DNA from: Pristionchus mayeri
Lineage: Eukaryota > Nematoda > Chromadorea > Rhabditida > Neodiplogasteridae
Direction: 5' to 3'
Assembly: GCA_036245805.1 (NCBI GenBank)
Contig: BTRK01000002.1
Coordinates: 37,492,661-37,556,660, forward strand
DNA length: 64,000 nt
The first letter of the stretch is position 1. Every line of letters begins with the position of its first letter. Positions 35,101 through 43,162 of this stretch are shown here, one piece after another. Below the pieces are notes generated by a model, which had not been told where the DNA came from, made no database searches, and saw only the letters and a program-made list of their open reading frames with translations. The position numbers and the translations under genes were made by a program.

Positions 35101-36620
35101 TATATAAATTATTCATGTTTCTAGAGTCATGAGTGAATTGATAGTAAAATATTCACATATATCGATGTACTTTGCTACGAATTAATCATGTTTCATTTTT
35201 CATAATATGAGCCGTATAAATAATTCGATTTGAATGCATTCATACCGTATCGCTGTCGGAAGAATGCCTCGTTGTCGCTGAAAAAAGCGACGTGGTGGCG
35301 CCTCGTGCACGGGAGATTGGGTGTCCTTCTCCGGACTGGCAGGAATGGGAGAAAGGGAAGCATCGCCCGGGAAAGAGAGTGATACATAGCTCAGAAAGTG
35401 GAATGGTGTTTAAAAAAATGGTTAGAAAACGCCAACAAAACGTTGAGAGAGAAAAATGATGGATGATTTTTAATGAGGTGCGTTAAAAGTTCGCGAACTT
35501 TTCAAGCAGCTGGATGAAAAGTTCGTGAACTTTTCATCGAGCTCCGTGAAAAGTTCGCGAACTTTTCTCGCAACTTTCTGACAGATTAAACAGGCCGAAT
35601 GTTACATACGCCGAATCCCGAGTACATTCCAGCCATATTCGCGTAAGCAGATATACGCGTTCGGTTGTGGTCCGTCGAACGGACGTAAATCTGAGCAAAT
35701 ATCGATAGGAATTAGCCCGTTTTATAGATCACGTCACTGCTATTAAACAATTTGTGTCGTGAACGCTAAGAAAATATAAGTAACCCTCAAGTCGTTTTCT
35801 CTCGAACGCAAATGTAGAGTGCTTTAAGCTGGAAAAGCCTGGCAAAGCATTTACCTCCTTAGCATTGTTTGCTGAAGATAACATTTTATGAGTGTCCACG
35901 TAACGCTTTCTAATTTTTCGCCCGAGATTGAAATGCTGCTTCATTCCCTCCCGTAAATTTAATAACGCAACGTTTTTATTTATTTTAGTTTGCTTCGAAA
36001 TTGTGAAGTTTCATGGTATTCTGAAGACAACATCAGCTGACAAAGTTCAATCATGCCGTGACATCCGAGCGAAATAAGAAATCGTTGCTTGAGTTACGCT
36101 ATTTTGCCTTTTGAATAGGTTTAGTAAAATGCGCACCGGAGAAAGCTGTCCATATCCACCACCGCCGAACGTCCGGTCGTCTTCGGTGAACTAAATGATT
36201 TAACAATAATTATTGAAAAATTAATTTATTTTCTTAAAATTACCTGATCTTCCAGGCACTGGCGCAGTAGGCGATCGATCACCATGCCGCCACAACTTAA
36301 TTATTATTTAAATTTGAAATATTGCTTGATTTTTTATGACAGCACTGTAACTAATCGTAGATTATGCGCAATTACTAACGGAGTTCGCGAAAATCAGTTC
36401 AAAATTCGGATCGGCCTCGTCATTTGGAAGTGCTGCGTATCGCGCTCGCCGTTCCGATCTGTATTACATGTTTTGTTAAGTATTCAATTTACATTTCGTT
36501 GTAAAAAATGGATACGAAGGAACATAGAACAGTAATACGAGCATTACTAAATATAAATTCTTACGGGGGAGGTAGTGACGCGATTGCTCCAGAAACTGCG
36601 AGAAGTATGGCCAATTTCAT
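20179..36620 (-). CDS. Histidine acid phosphatase, 16 exons, introns loaded with transposons
   Basis: Exons (minus strand): 36565-36620 (signal peptide [15 protein letters not shown]), 36380-36458, 36244-36295 (catalytic WRHGDRSP), 36137-36190 ([12 protein letters not shown]), 35855-35947 ([17 protein letters not shown]), 35610-35690 ([15 protein letters not shown]), 26732-26817 ([16 protein letters not shown]), 26510-26605, 22766-22858 (ending DLKDPIYCE), 22671-22720, 22426-22508, 22174-22250 ([11 protein letters not shown]), 21968-22060 ([13 protein letters not shown]), 20493-20559 ([14 protein letters not shown], second catalytic motif), 20360-20433, 20179-20259 (ends [10 protein letters not shown]). 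RHGxRxP and HD are the phosphohistidine and acid motifs of the family; a secreted or lysosomal phosphomonoesterase of about 420 residues is expected. Odd: one-base phase mismatches at exon 3/4 and within exon 8, and no canonical AG before the HD exon. Three elements sit in introns. A damaged allele or assembly indels are both possible. Confidence 0.85.
20601..21876. mobile_element. Mariner-type element in acid phosphatase intron
   Basis: Ends AGGTTGGTCATAAAGTTGTG and the mirror (AAACTTTATGACCAACCT) bound 1,276 bp between the YYALSG exon (21968) and the HD-motif exon (20559). No intact transposase; a 94-residue minus-strand frame at 21248-21532 may be a relic. The insertion lies about 40 bp from the HD exon, where a canonical acceptor AG is missing. 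Confidence 0.75.
23745..24275 (-). pseudogene. F-box-like family exon fragments inside transposon
   Basis: Minus strand: exon near 24020-24115 ([10 protein letters not shown]... [20 protein letters not shown], donor AA|GTACGG at about 24005), then TTTTCAG and an exon reading NFFTQ-type sequence through [20 protein letters not shown]. The same exon pair is recognisable in the copies at 43780-44573 and 48537-48847. Only two exons are present, so this is a captured or residual fragment. A third of the second exon is scrambled relative to the 38750 copy. Confidence 0.55.
24622..25437 (-). pseudogene. Mariner transposase copy A, truncated and internally deleted
   Basis: Left terminal repeat TAGGGTGTCCGGAAAG at 24622; the N-terminal part and the other terminus are missing beyond 25437. 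Readable blocks: [35 protein letters not shown], first catalytic Asp [11 protein letters not shown], second Asp [12 protein letters not shown], then HPPYSP joined to AFVNW, so the third catalytic Asp (normally shortly after this motif) is deleted. TAA at about 25220 lies after LKNRV. Nests in the long-TIR element. The DDE transposase would cut at TA sites; this copy cannot. Confidence 0.8.
25831..25893 (-). other. tRNA-like segment with A-box and B-box motifs
   Basis: Minus strand contains TGGTCGAATGG (A-box-like) and, about 35 nt later, GTGTTCGACCCCC (matches GWTCRANNC). A full cloverleaf with paired acceptor ends could not be made, so it is probably a tRNA-derived SINE head or pseudogene. 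An inverted copy lies at 37986-38050. Confidence 0.35.
26889..26970. repeat. Short tandem repeat, three units of about 28-31 bp
   Basis: Three successive units of the form ACCAGGTATTCTTTCTAGG-AGAAAATA lie in the acid phosphatase intron immediately beside the Pack-type insertion. Confidence 0.7.
27738..29401 (+). pseudogene. cct-7: Captured fragment of chaperonin CCT subunit eta
   Basis: Five exon pieces with GT-AG borders: 27738-27815 ([20 protein letters not shown], apical start of the equatorial ATP site), 28014-28098 ([20 protein letters not shown]), 28707-28770 ([18 protein letters not shown]), 29129-29189 ([17 protein letters not shown], equatorial VAGGGA loop), 29327-29401 ([17 protein letters not shown]). 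They are in the order of CCT7, but the roughly 270 residues between the first and second pieces and everything after the fifth are missing. CCT7 folds actin and tubulin in the TRiC ring; this piece cannot. Splice signals show genomic DNA was captured, not cDNA. Confidence 0.85.
29660..30110 (+). repeat. Four degenerate tandem units of about 120 bp
   Basis: Units begin near 29690, 29820, 29938 and 30062, each with GGGTTACGGTATCCAGG-like sequence followed by GTGTTTGGTTTATTTG. The open frame at 29663-30010 is a by-product of this repetition. Confidence 0.65.
30194..30311 (+). pseudogene. Captured KH-domain exon of a STAR-family RNA-binding protein
   Basis: A single exon between TTGCAG and G|GTGAGT reads [20 protein letters not shown] and [16 protein letters not shown]. 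This matches the maxi-KH of STAR proteins (Quaking/GLD-1/ASD-2/SF1 type), whose consensus is NFVGRILGPRG-T-KQLE plus GCKIMVRG. Two changes hit the GxxG-like core region (RILGPRG to LILGARG). No neighbouring KH exons are present, so it is an isolated captured exon. Confidence 0.8.
30881..31985 (+). pseudogene. Captured AGAP/centaurin-gamma PH-domain exons
   Basis: Exons 30881-30974 ([15 protein letters not shown]), 31165-31271 ([19 protein letters not shown]), 31334-31484 ([31 protein letters not shown]), 31648-31822 (Ser/Lys-rich insert) and 31918-31985 ([20 protein letters not shown]). Phases join correctly for the first three. This is the PH domain of AGAP-type ArfGAPs, split by a low-complexity insert as in that family. 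The GTPase-like and ArfGAP domains are absent. Frame breaks follow GKEI near 31450 and lie before an expected FWV near 31980. AGAPs regulate Arf and endosomal traffic; this is only a fragment. Confidence 0.75.
32245..32299 (+). pseudogene. Captured exon of unknown origin
   Basis: Bounded by GGCAG and G|GTACGG; reads [18 protein letters not shown]. It may continue the AGAP-like gene or derive from another source; not recognised. Confidence 0.35.
32712..32808 (+). pseudogene. Possible captured Ser/Ala/Gln-rich exon
   Basis: Follows TTTCTCAG; one frame reads [20 protein letters not shown] before a stop. Low complexity; source unknown. Confidence 0.25.
33089..33174 (+). pseudogene. Captured exon of unknown origin (Asn/Gly/Ala-rich)
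   Basis: Between TTTCTAG and CAC|GTGAGT; reads [22 protein letters not shown]-richer than the surrounding intron. Source not recognised. Confidence 0.4.
33463..33873 (+). pseudogene. Two captured exons of an unrecognised protein
   Basis: Exon 33463-33563 ([20 protein letters not shown]) ends at TCAG|GTACGG. Exon 33789-33873 ([27 protein letters not shown]) starts after CTTTAG and also ends at a GTACGG donor. They join in phase. Acidic, helix-forming sequence; no family assigned. Confidence 0.45.
34329..34444 (+). pseudogene. Captured exon of unknown origin
   Basis: Between TTCGCAG and GCG|GTGAGT; reads [20 protein letters not shown] and ends [13 protein letters not shown]. Source not recognised. 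Confidence 0.4.
34767..34848 (+). pseudogene. Captured exon, coiled-coil-like
   Basis: Between CTCCCAG and GCA|GTGAGT; reads [20 protein letters not shown] and QRFGGEA, a heptad-like helix. Source not recognised. Confidence 0.4.
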
Positions 36621-36789
36621 ATCGTCGACTGGAACAGGGAAGATTTGAAAAATGTTGGTCATGTAAACACATTCAAATAAGCATACAAAATTGCAAAACA
36701 ACCGATTGAAGGGTGCGCGCGGGCAAGAATGTAGTGGTGTTAAGGAGAGAAATCGTATTAAAAAAAGCCCCTCACACGGCCAGCTTGCA
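36621..36789. promoter_or_regulatory. Upstream region of acid phosphatase gene
   Basis: Immediately upstream of the ATG at 36620 on the minus strand; only about 170 bp before the foldback-related repeat. No specific promoter motif is claimed. Confidence 0.3.
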
Positions 36790-37070
36790 CTGATACCAAT
36801 ATAGCACAGGTATCACGAGTCAGTGGAGGTGTGTGGGAACAATTTCCAACTTTTATTGTTTGTTTGCCTTCATATTATAGTGGTAGCATACACTAGATCC
36901 AACTTCTTGAAAAAGCTATGTCACAGGTCCCAGAGCCGCCATTTATGAATTTTCCGGTTTTACAACCGGCCCTACTGTATGTCAGCTTCCAGATGTGCTA
37001 CAGAGTTGGCAGTGGGCTCAAAATGAGCGGAAAATTATTTTGAACAACTTTTATGTTGAAAGTGAAACCG
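36790..37070. repeat. Diverged single arm of the foldback family at 49030-50805
   Basis: Shares GGGAACAATTT, GGTCCCAGAGCC and GAATTTTCCGGTTTT blocks in the same order as the foldback arms, but has no inverted partner nearby. It resembles the 50545-50800 arm most, including the AAATTATTTT-GAACAACTTTT block. Confidence 0.6.
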
Positions 37071-37837
37071 TTGGACTTCAACTTCAGATAATATGAACGA
37101 AAAACTGAAATTGCGATTACAAATACAATCATAACATCTCGGTGAGTAGCAAACCCAGTGAATTTTATTGAAGATTATGGAAGTTTAACTCCAAACGCAT
37201 ATATAAAAAAAATAGTAATCGGCAGTTTCAGGGTGGACCCTTTCCGCAGTATAGCTCCGAATGTCGAAAAAAATGATATGCCAAACATTGAAAAATTCTC
37301 ATCTCGCAGATTTATCATTCCATTCGATCAGTTTAATCATTTCCTTACATTTCTTGATCAAAGAAGATAGATGACGTTGAAAGAGCACGCAAATTACTCA
37401 CTTCATAAAATTCGATTTTCATCCCTCCTAATTTTCCATGTTCGTGAGCATCCAGCTCGGGATTTACCCAGCTGTGGGACTGAATTCAAATTGTAATCAA
37501 CAGTGGTGACTAGGTTGAGTACATTCTGTTATTATTTGCTTTTCAGTCGAATCCATGCCCTTGATTTACATGCTCGAACTTGCTGGATCGCATTGGTCCA
37601 AAAACAACATAATGCTATTTTGACTAAATTTCGAAGATTCTATGCAATTTGCTATTGCTGATAATTATTATGAGATAAAACGAGATATAAGATGTTGATA
37701 ATAACAACATAGAGCACGATTTTTAAAATATGAAATTTTTAAACATTGACGGTTTAGATTTTTTGAACATTCTTGAAAATGGACACAAATTTAACATTTT
37801 CCATCTCTCCTGCGCTAAATATGATTTCTTGCTATCA
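37071..37837. other. Possible terminal exon at 37205-37370; otherwise nothing
   Basis: A plus-strand frame after a TTTCAG at about 37230 reads DPFRSIAPNVEKNDMPNIEK and ends FLTFLDQRR-stop at 37370. It resembles terminal exons of the local F-box-like family only in style, so it is left unassigned. Confidence 0.3.
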
Positions 37838-38950
37838 AATTTTCTACACCTAATTCCCCCGAAATTTCTTGTGCGACGTGTCATTTCGCCCTCTCATTTC
37901 GCGACTGACCGCAAAAGAAGCGGTGAGGGAGATCGATACTTTCCCGTTGATACTTTAGGAGTTTCGTTGGCATTTCATACATAGCTGTTATGGTCGAATG
38001 GAGTGAATGCGGAAGTGTCGCCCATACGCCCAGTGTTCGACCCCCATCAACGAAGTATCGTTTTTGCTATTTGTTCTTACGCCAATGATCAATGTCAAAG
38101 CGTGGACAATTATTTAACAACTTTTGTCTTGAAGCTTTTACAAAATAAATGCTTTCGGATATTTACGATTGATCAGCTAAACCTGTGATAGATGCACTAC
38201 ATAGCCATCTATGCCTCGTGATGTTCAAATAATATTTGTTCCAGAAGGTTTTCGTTAGTGTCCGTGATCTTTCGAACATTTTAGAAGATTCCATGGGTTT
38301 CCTTTATTGTCCATAAAGTAGTTCTAAATACGTGCATTAGAGTAAACCTAGTGACACAGCTTTCATAATGTTTGTGTTGTGCAATTCATCCGTATTCCAT
38401 CATCTTTGGAATCCATAAGATTTGTTTTTCATTTGTCCTCGGATCTCGAACTTTCGCGATCTTTTCTCACTGTTTTCTGTCAGCTTTGGCATACGGGTTA
38501 TTAACAATTTTAAATGAGGCGAAAACAAATTCAGACATGCCAAATGTTTGTTTCCTAATGTGTTTTCGTTCTCAGAAATTCCCTAATCGATCTGATACGG
38601 GATTCCGAAGTTCAGCATATCACGTTGAAATTCAACGGCTTGAGCGGATGGCAAGACTTACGTTGGAGATCGGATGAAGCAAGTACGGAACACCATTTAG
38701 ACATCTTCAGAAATCTAACTAATTGATCAACTTTTTTTCAGAGAATTTCTTCACACAAGTTGTTCACTTGGTTTCAACGATCAACATTTTGTACGATTCC
38801 ACTATTCACAGTGATCATATTCAACAAGGTTGGCAGTCCAAATTGGACGGCCTGCCCGGCTCAGAGGACCTACGAAAAACAGTTAGCGTACTGAACATGA
38901 GTTCATCATACCATTTTCGCAAGTGTGTTAAAATTGCAATTAATCGAAAT
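37838..38950. repeat. Inverted duplicate of parts of 23745-26033
   Basis: 37838-38417 is the reverse complement of about 25452-26033 (including the tRNA-like segment), then 38418-38950 is the reverse complement of about 23745-24275. The 1.2 kb between these in the other copy (mariner and flank) is absent at the 38417/38418 junction. Confidence 0.75.
38418..38950 (+). pseudogene. F-box-like family exon fragments
   Basis: Two exons: EVQHIT-type exon at about 38570-38687 ending GAAGCAA|GTACGG, then TTTTTTTCAG and an exon from 38752 reading [20 protein letters not shown] and onward through [20 protein letters not shown]. Same exons as in the 23745-24275 fragment but inverted. No 5' exons are present, so it cannot make a full protein. 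Confidence 0.55.
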
Positions 38951-39149
38951 ACTGGCTAACTACAAATAGCCTAATCTTTAAATCTGTATGGTAAACCCCA
39001 TCAGGTATAGAACGAAAATGAAATACAAATTAAACACTATATGACTAATAAATGCTCGTCAATGATTCTCGCTTTGATATTCAGTGCAATCTGATGCGCA
39101 CGGAACTGAGACTATAGAAAAAGCAGCATCATCGTATGGAAAAAAATGC

Positions 39150-39340
39150 ATCATACATAGTCGGCGGCACTTTTTTCATCCAATCTCCAACGTAAGTCTT
39201 GCCATCCGCTCAAGCCGTTGAATTTCAACGTGATATGCTGAACTTCGGAAGCCCGTATCAGTTCAATTAGGGAATTTTTGAGAACGAAAACACATTTGGA
39301 AACAAACATTTGACATATCTGAATTTGTTTTCGCCTCATT
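39150..39340 (-). pseudogene. Third fragment of the F-box-like EVQHIT exon
   Basis: Reads FVLKNSLIELIRASEVQHIT and then [16 protein letters not shown] on the minus strand. It is a close but distinct relative of the 24020 and 38600 copies, lying in direct orientation upstream of mariner copy B. Confidence 0.5.
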
Positions 39341-39787
39341 TAAAATTGTTAATAACCCGTATGCCAAAGCTGACAGAAAACAGTGAGAAAAGATCGCGAA
39401 AGTTCGAGATCCGAGGAAAAATGAAAAACAAATCTTATCAGCGCTCTTTCTCTTTCAAAAATACAAAAATATAAAATCTGAGAAACAAATGACTGCTTAA
39501 ATATGCGGGGAGAAATTAGAGATAAACGAAAGCGTAGTTTACGAGGAAAAAGGAGGTAAAGATAAAAACAAATCTTGACCTCCTTGAACACAACAATATT
39601 TTGATTTTTTTTCTCTGACATTCCTGTAGCTACTCTTTTTCGCGCAAACTTTCAATGATTACTTTTAAGGAAGAAACAACGTGTGCGCAATAAACTATAG
39701 TAAACAATATTGAGATTCGCGCCCTGTCTCGCAGATTCTGTCAGGTTTTACAGTCCCTAAAGATAAAAATTAAACAATATTACTATT

Positions 39788-40942
39788 AGGGTGTCCGGAA
39801 AGTTCGTATAATTTTTTGTTTTTATTTTTTATTCAATGCTTTACAATTCTCAGTGACCAATGTATGCCCCCTTCTTTCTCACTACCTCCCTCCAGCGATT
39901 GGGCAGAGTCTCGATTCCTCTCTTCCAGAATGCGGGTTTCTTCGAGACCGCCCAGTTCACGAAAGCCCTCACAACTTCATCTCGATTCTTGAACTTCTTT
40001 CCTTCAGCATCTTCAGCTCGTCCATTTTCTTCTGGGTCATCTTCGCTCGATGTGGGCGAGCATTGTCCATCAGAAGAAGAATTTTGCCCTGGTTCAGGAG
40101 TCTGGGAGGGACTCTGATCGCGACATCTTCCAGTTGTTCAGAGAAGAGGTCGTCATTGATGCTGGTGCCAGGTGCGAGGATCTCCCAGTAGATGGGACCG
40201 AGCACTGAGAAGAAGAAGCAGAGGAGTTCCTTCTTTCCGTGCTCTTCCTTCTTCGGGACGGGCGTGGGCTTCTCATCTGCATCCACCCATTGCAGTCTCC
40301 TCACAGGGTTATCGTACGTGATCCACTTCTCATCTGTAGCGATGATGGAATTGACCCATCGAAGATTGGATCTACGATGGAGTAGTTCCCGACAGACTTA
40401 AACACGATTTTTCAGCTGTTCGGGGGAGAGGTCATGGGGAATCACTTGTGGGAGTTTCGGCTTCTTCCCAGATCGATGGAGGATATCGGACACCGTTGAT
40501 CTGGGAGTACCAGTATCCTTCTTCAACTCACGCACACTGGCCATGGGCTTGCGCTTCAGTGTGCGGAGAACGAGAGGCTGATCGAGGGAGGGAGGGCGTC
40601 CAGAGCGGGGTTGATCATCGAGTCCAAACTCCTCTTTCTTGAAGCAGGAGAACCACTTATAGCAGAAGGGTATGGAGGGGGCGTCAGCTCCTTCCGACTG
40701 GGCCAGGGTCGAGTGGGCCTCCTTCACGGATCGGCCAAGACGGTAGTAATGAAGTAAAACTGCTCGGAGGTAGAGATGGGAGTCCATCACAAGAATCAAT
40801 GTAGCAACTAGGATACTGATTAAATCCTCTCACTACTCAACGTCAGATTGATGCTGTACATTGTTGACAAACATATTGCGCAATCACTGCATTTGATCGC
40901 GAACTTTTTTCCGAAGCATTATACGAACTTTCCGGACACCCC
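39788..40942 (-). mobile_element. Mariner copy B, both terminal repeats present
   Basis: Ends TAGGGTGTCCGGAAAGTTCG and GAACTTTCCGGACACCCC enclose 1,155 bp. Same element as 24622-25437 and in the same flanking context on its left (39349-39787 matches 24183-24621). Confidence 0.85.
39860..40787 (-). pseudogene. Mariner transposase copy B, stop codon and third-Asp deletion
   Basis: Starts MDSHLYLRAVLLHYYRLGRS with the paired helix-turn-helix region ([23 protein letters not shown]). TAA after LKNRV near 40400 is identical to copy A. Then catalytic blocks [11 protein letters not shown] and [12 protein letters not shown]. After MDELK the frame jumps to the region corresponding to KKFKNRDEVVRAFVNW, deleting the HPPYSPDL-type third catalytic Asp and shifting frame. 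Inactive; it may still be mobilised in trans because its ends are intact. Confidence 0.8.
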
Positions 40943-41297
40943 AATACAATAAAAACCAAAACATTACACGGCTAATCAATTCTCATATTTTTCGCATTGA
41001 TATTCAGAGAATTCTGGTGCATCCGGCACTGACAATGCTGCTTTTGTAAAATGCAGCCTGTTACGAAACAATGTGGCATACATGGCTGGTGGAACTATTC
41101 CATTAAACAAAAGCAAAACAACGTAGAAATGCCGATAAAATAATCAAATCACATTATGCAGTTTCACACATTCGTACATATGTATTGGCGTGTGAAGATT
41201 TATATTATAATAATGCTGAAAGAGTCGACGAAATGAGTATTTTCGTTGTTGAGAGTGGAAGAATATCTTATCTACGCAAAAAATGTAAAATCCTATT
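40943..41297. other. No firm feature
   Basis: Contains a short segment (about 41005-41100) resembling 39075-39175, a residue of the duplicated F-box-like region. Nothing else. Confidence 0.3.
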
Positions 41298-42170
41298 AGG
41301 TTGGTGCAAAAGTTTCTCCCTAATTTATTTTTTAATCTTTCTCTAGCCATCTTAGCCTGACTTTAATTTCCGTTTAAAATTAGTTGTGGATATATATTTT
41401 GATTATCAGTGCAGGATCAATTCAATTCTGGAAAGCATACTACTGGGATAAATAAGGAAAAAGTCAAAATGTCAAAATATTACGATTATTAGCTTACCTA
41501 CCATTTGAATACGATCTAACAATTGATTCTGCCCCCTTGATGAGTAATACTACTCAAGTTGCTCTTTCAGAATATCAAACAATATCCGACTTTGAAAAGG
41601 CGTTGGGAACTGGGAATTAGAAAAAAGTGCTGATTTCGTTGAAATTTCGCTGTATCATGATGCTGTTCGCAAATGGATAGGTGTAGCTAGCTCAAGTTTA
41701 AGGATAATTTTAAGACTAGCGAGAACTTCATTGTCCACAACAACATGGCTTTCTGAGATAATGGCTAAACATACGGTGCGATGAAATGCAGTTATGCAGA
41801 AATTAGTCTAGCGAAAATATCCAATTAAACGCTCATCTCAACTTGGAATGACGTCACACTGACACTGAATTACATTCACGAGCATGCCCCGTTATCATAC
41901 TTTACACTATTATGTATGATTAACCCCTATCTCTTGTGTCCACTTAGCGATGACCTTATAAATATGCATTTTGAAAATCAATTTTATGGAATTGGACAGA
42001 TTCCTGTATCGACGGTGATAATTGTGGAGAACTGGGACACGGTTTGTTATAAAGAGTATTCATGTACCCTTATATTGCAAAAGACCGTATGAGGATTGTT
42101 CAACATTGGAGGCCAGGGGAAGGAAAAATGTAAATTTCTGAAAAAAGGGGAGAAACTTTTGCACCAACCT
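41298..42170. mobile_element. Mariner-type MITE, 873 bp
   Basis: Ends AGGTTGGTGCAAAAGTTTCT and AGAAACTTTTGCACCAACCT. No transposase frame inside. A solo degenerate end of this family is at 13096-13116. Confidence 0.8.
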
Positions 42171-42593
42171 GATATTTCCTCATTTTACTCGACAACAGGT
42201 ATGGCATAGCAGGAAGGGCAAGATCTTGATTCTGCAAGCCCGTTCATCGTTCTAATCAACGAGAGGGAACGAATTATACATAGTCGGTCATTTCTTGCAA
42301 AATTCATTCAGGAACACTCCGTGCCTTTATCTTATTAATTAGGTGCTTAATGGAGTAAGGTGTGACCCGGAAATGCAATGACTCCTAGCTTTGATCTATT
42401 TCCGGCGCATATTAGTGACGCAAGATGAACATATTACTTCACACTATCAACTATATTGTTTAAATAACATAAGTCCCGCAACGAAAGTTCGATCGTAACT
42501 GAGTCAGTCTGACAGCCGCGTCTTTCACAAGGCGATACATTCCACATTCATTAATTTTTAAATCATATTTGCTCGAGATTAATGAAGAACAAT
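42171..42593. other. Upstream region of F-box-like gene
   Basis: No gene seen. Lies between the MITE and the ATG at 42594. Confidence 0.3.
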
Positions 42594-42707
42594 ATGGATC
42601 TAGCTGCTTTGCCGTTGTATGTTACTCGTTTTATCATCAAATTAGACAGACTGGAATCTCTCTGGAGTATTCGTATGGTGCGTTTTACTTTCATAACTTT
42701 CATCAAT

Positions 42708-43162
42708 CGGCCTGTTTAATCTGTCAGAAATGTGCGAGAAAAGTTGCGCAAAAAGTTCGCGAACTTCTGAGGTGCGTAAAGACTGTTTCTCTCAAAAAAC
42801 CGCGCTCTCTCGCTGTTTCTCTAACCACCTCGCTGAAAAGTTCACGAACTTTTCAACGAGCTCGATAAAAAAGGTGGATGAAAATCTGCGAGAAATGTCA
42901 GAGAAAGAAGAGAGAGCGTGCGATCGGAGAGAGGGAAAAGAAAGTAAACAACCTCAGCTTCCTTTTCCCTCTCTCCGATCGCACGCTCTATCGCTCTTTC
43001 TCTAACCAGCTCGTTGAAAAGTTCGTGAACTTTTCAGCGAGGTGGTTAGAGAAAGAGCGAGAGAGCGCGGTTTTTTGAGAGAAACAGTTTTTACGCACCT
43101 CAGAAGTTCGTGAACTTTTTGCGCAACTTTTCTCGCACATTTCTGACAGATTAAACAGGCCG
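42708..43162. mobile_element. Palindromic MITE, Pack family, 455 bp
   Basis: CGGCCTGTTTAATCTGTCAG ends, near-perfect hairpin, AAT duplicated at 42705-42707 and 43163-43165. Sits in intron 1 of the F-box-like gene. Contains repeated GAAAAGTTCACGAACTTTTC-type palindromes. Confidence 0.9.

Larger units (their letters stand above)
26974..35597. mobile_element. 8.6-kb Pack-type transposon with captured host gene fragments
   Basis: Left end CGGCCTGTTTAATCTGTCAG and right end CTGACAGATTAAACAGGCCG are exact terminal inverted repeats, flanked by AAT at 26971-26973 and 35598-35600. The same ends bound the 455- and 487-bp MITEs at 42708 and 43926 (also with 3-bp duplications). The left 330 bp and right 125 bp match MITE sequence, including palindromic AAAAGTTCGCGAACTTTT motifs. 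The intervening 8.1 kb holds spliced fragments of unrelated genes, all on the plus strand. It lies in one intron of the minus-strand acid phosphatase, whose exons flank it at 35610 and 26817. No transposase is recognised inside, so it is non-autonomous. Superfamily uncertain; a 3-bp duplication fits PIF/Harbinger-like or CACTA-like elements. Confidence 0.85.

Noticed and set aside
35193..35387. Minus-strand 64-residue frame near the right end of the Pack element
   Set aside because: No motif; opposite strand to all captured exons; no splice sites at its borders.
26974..35597. Interpretation as a normal gene region flanked by two independent MITE fragments
   Set aside because: The left part lacks a right terminus, the right part lacks a left terminus, both flanks share AAT, and the acid phosphatase exons continue on each side; one insertion explains all of this.
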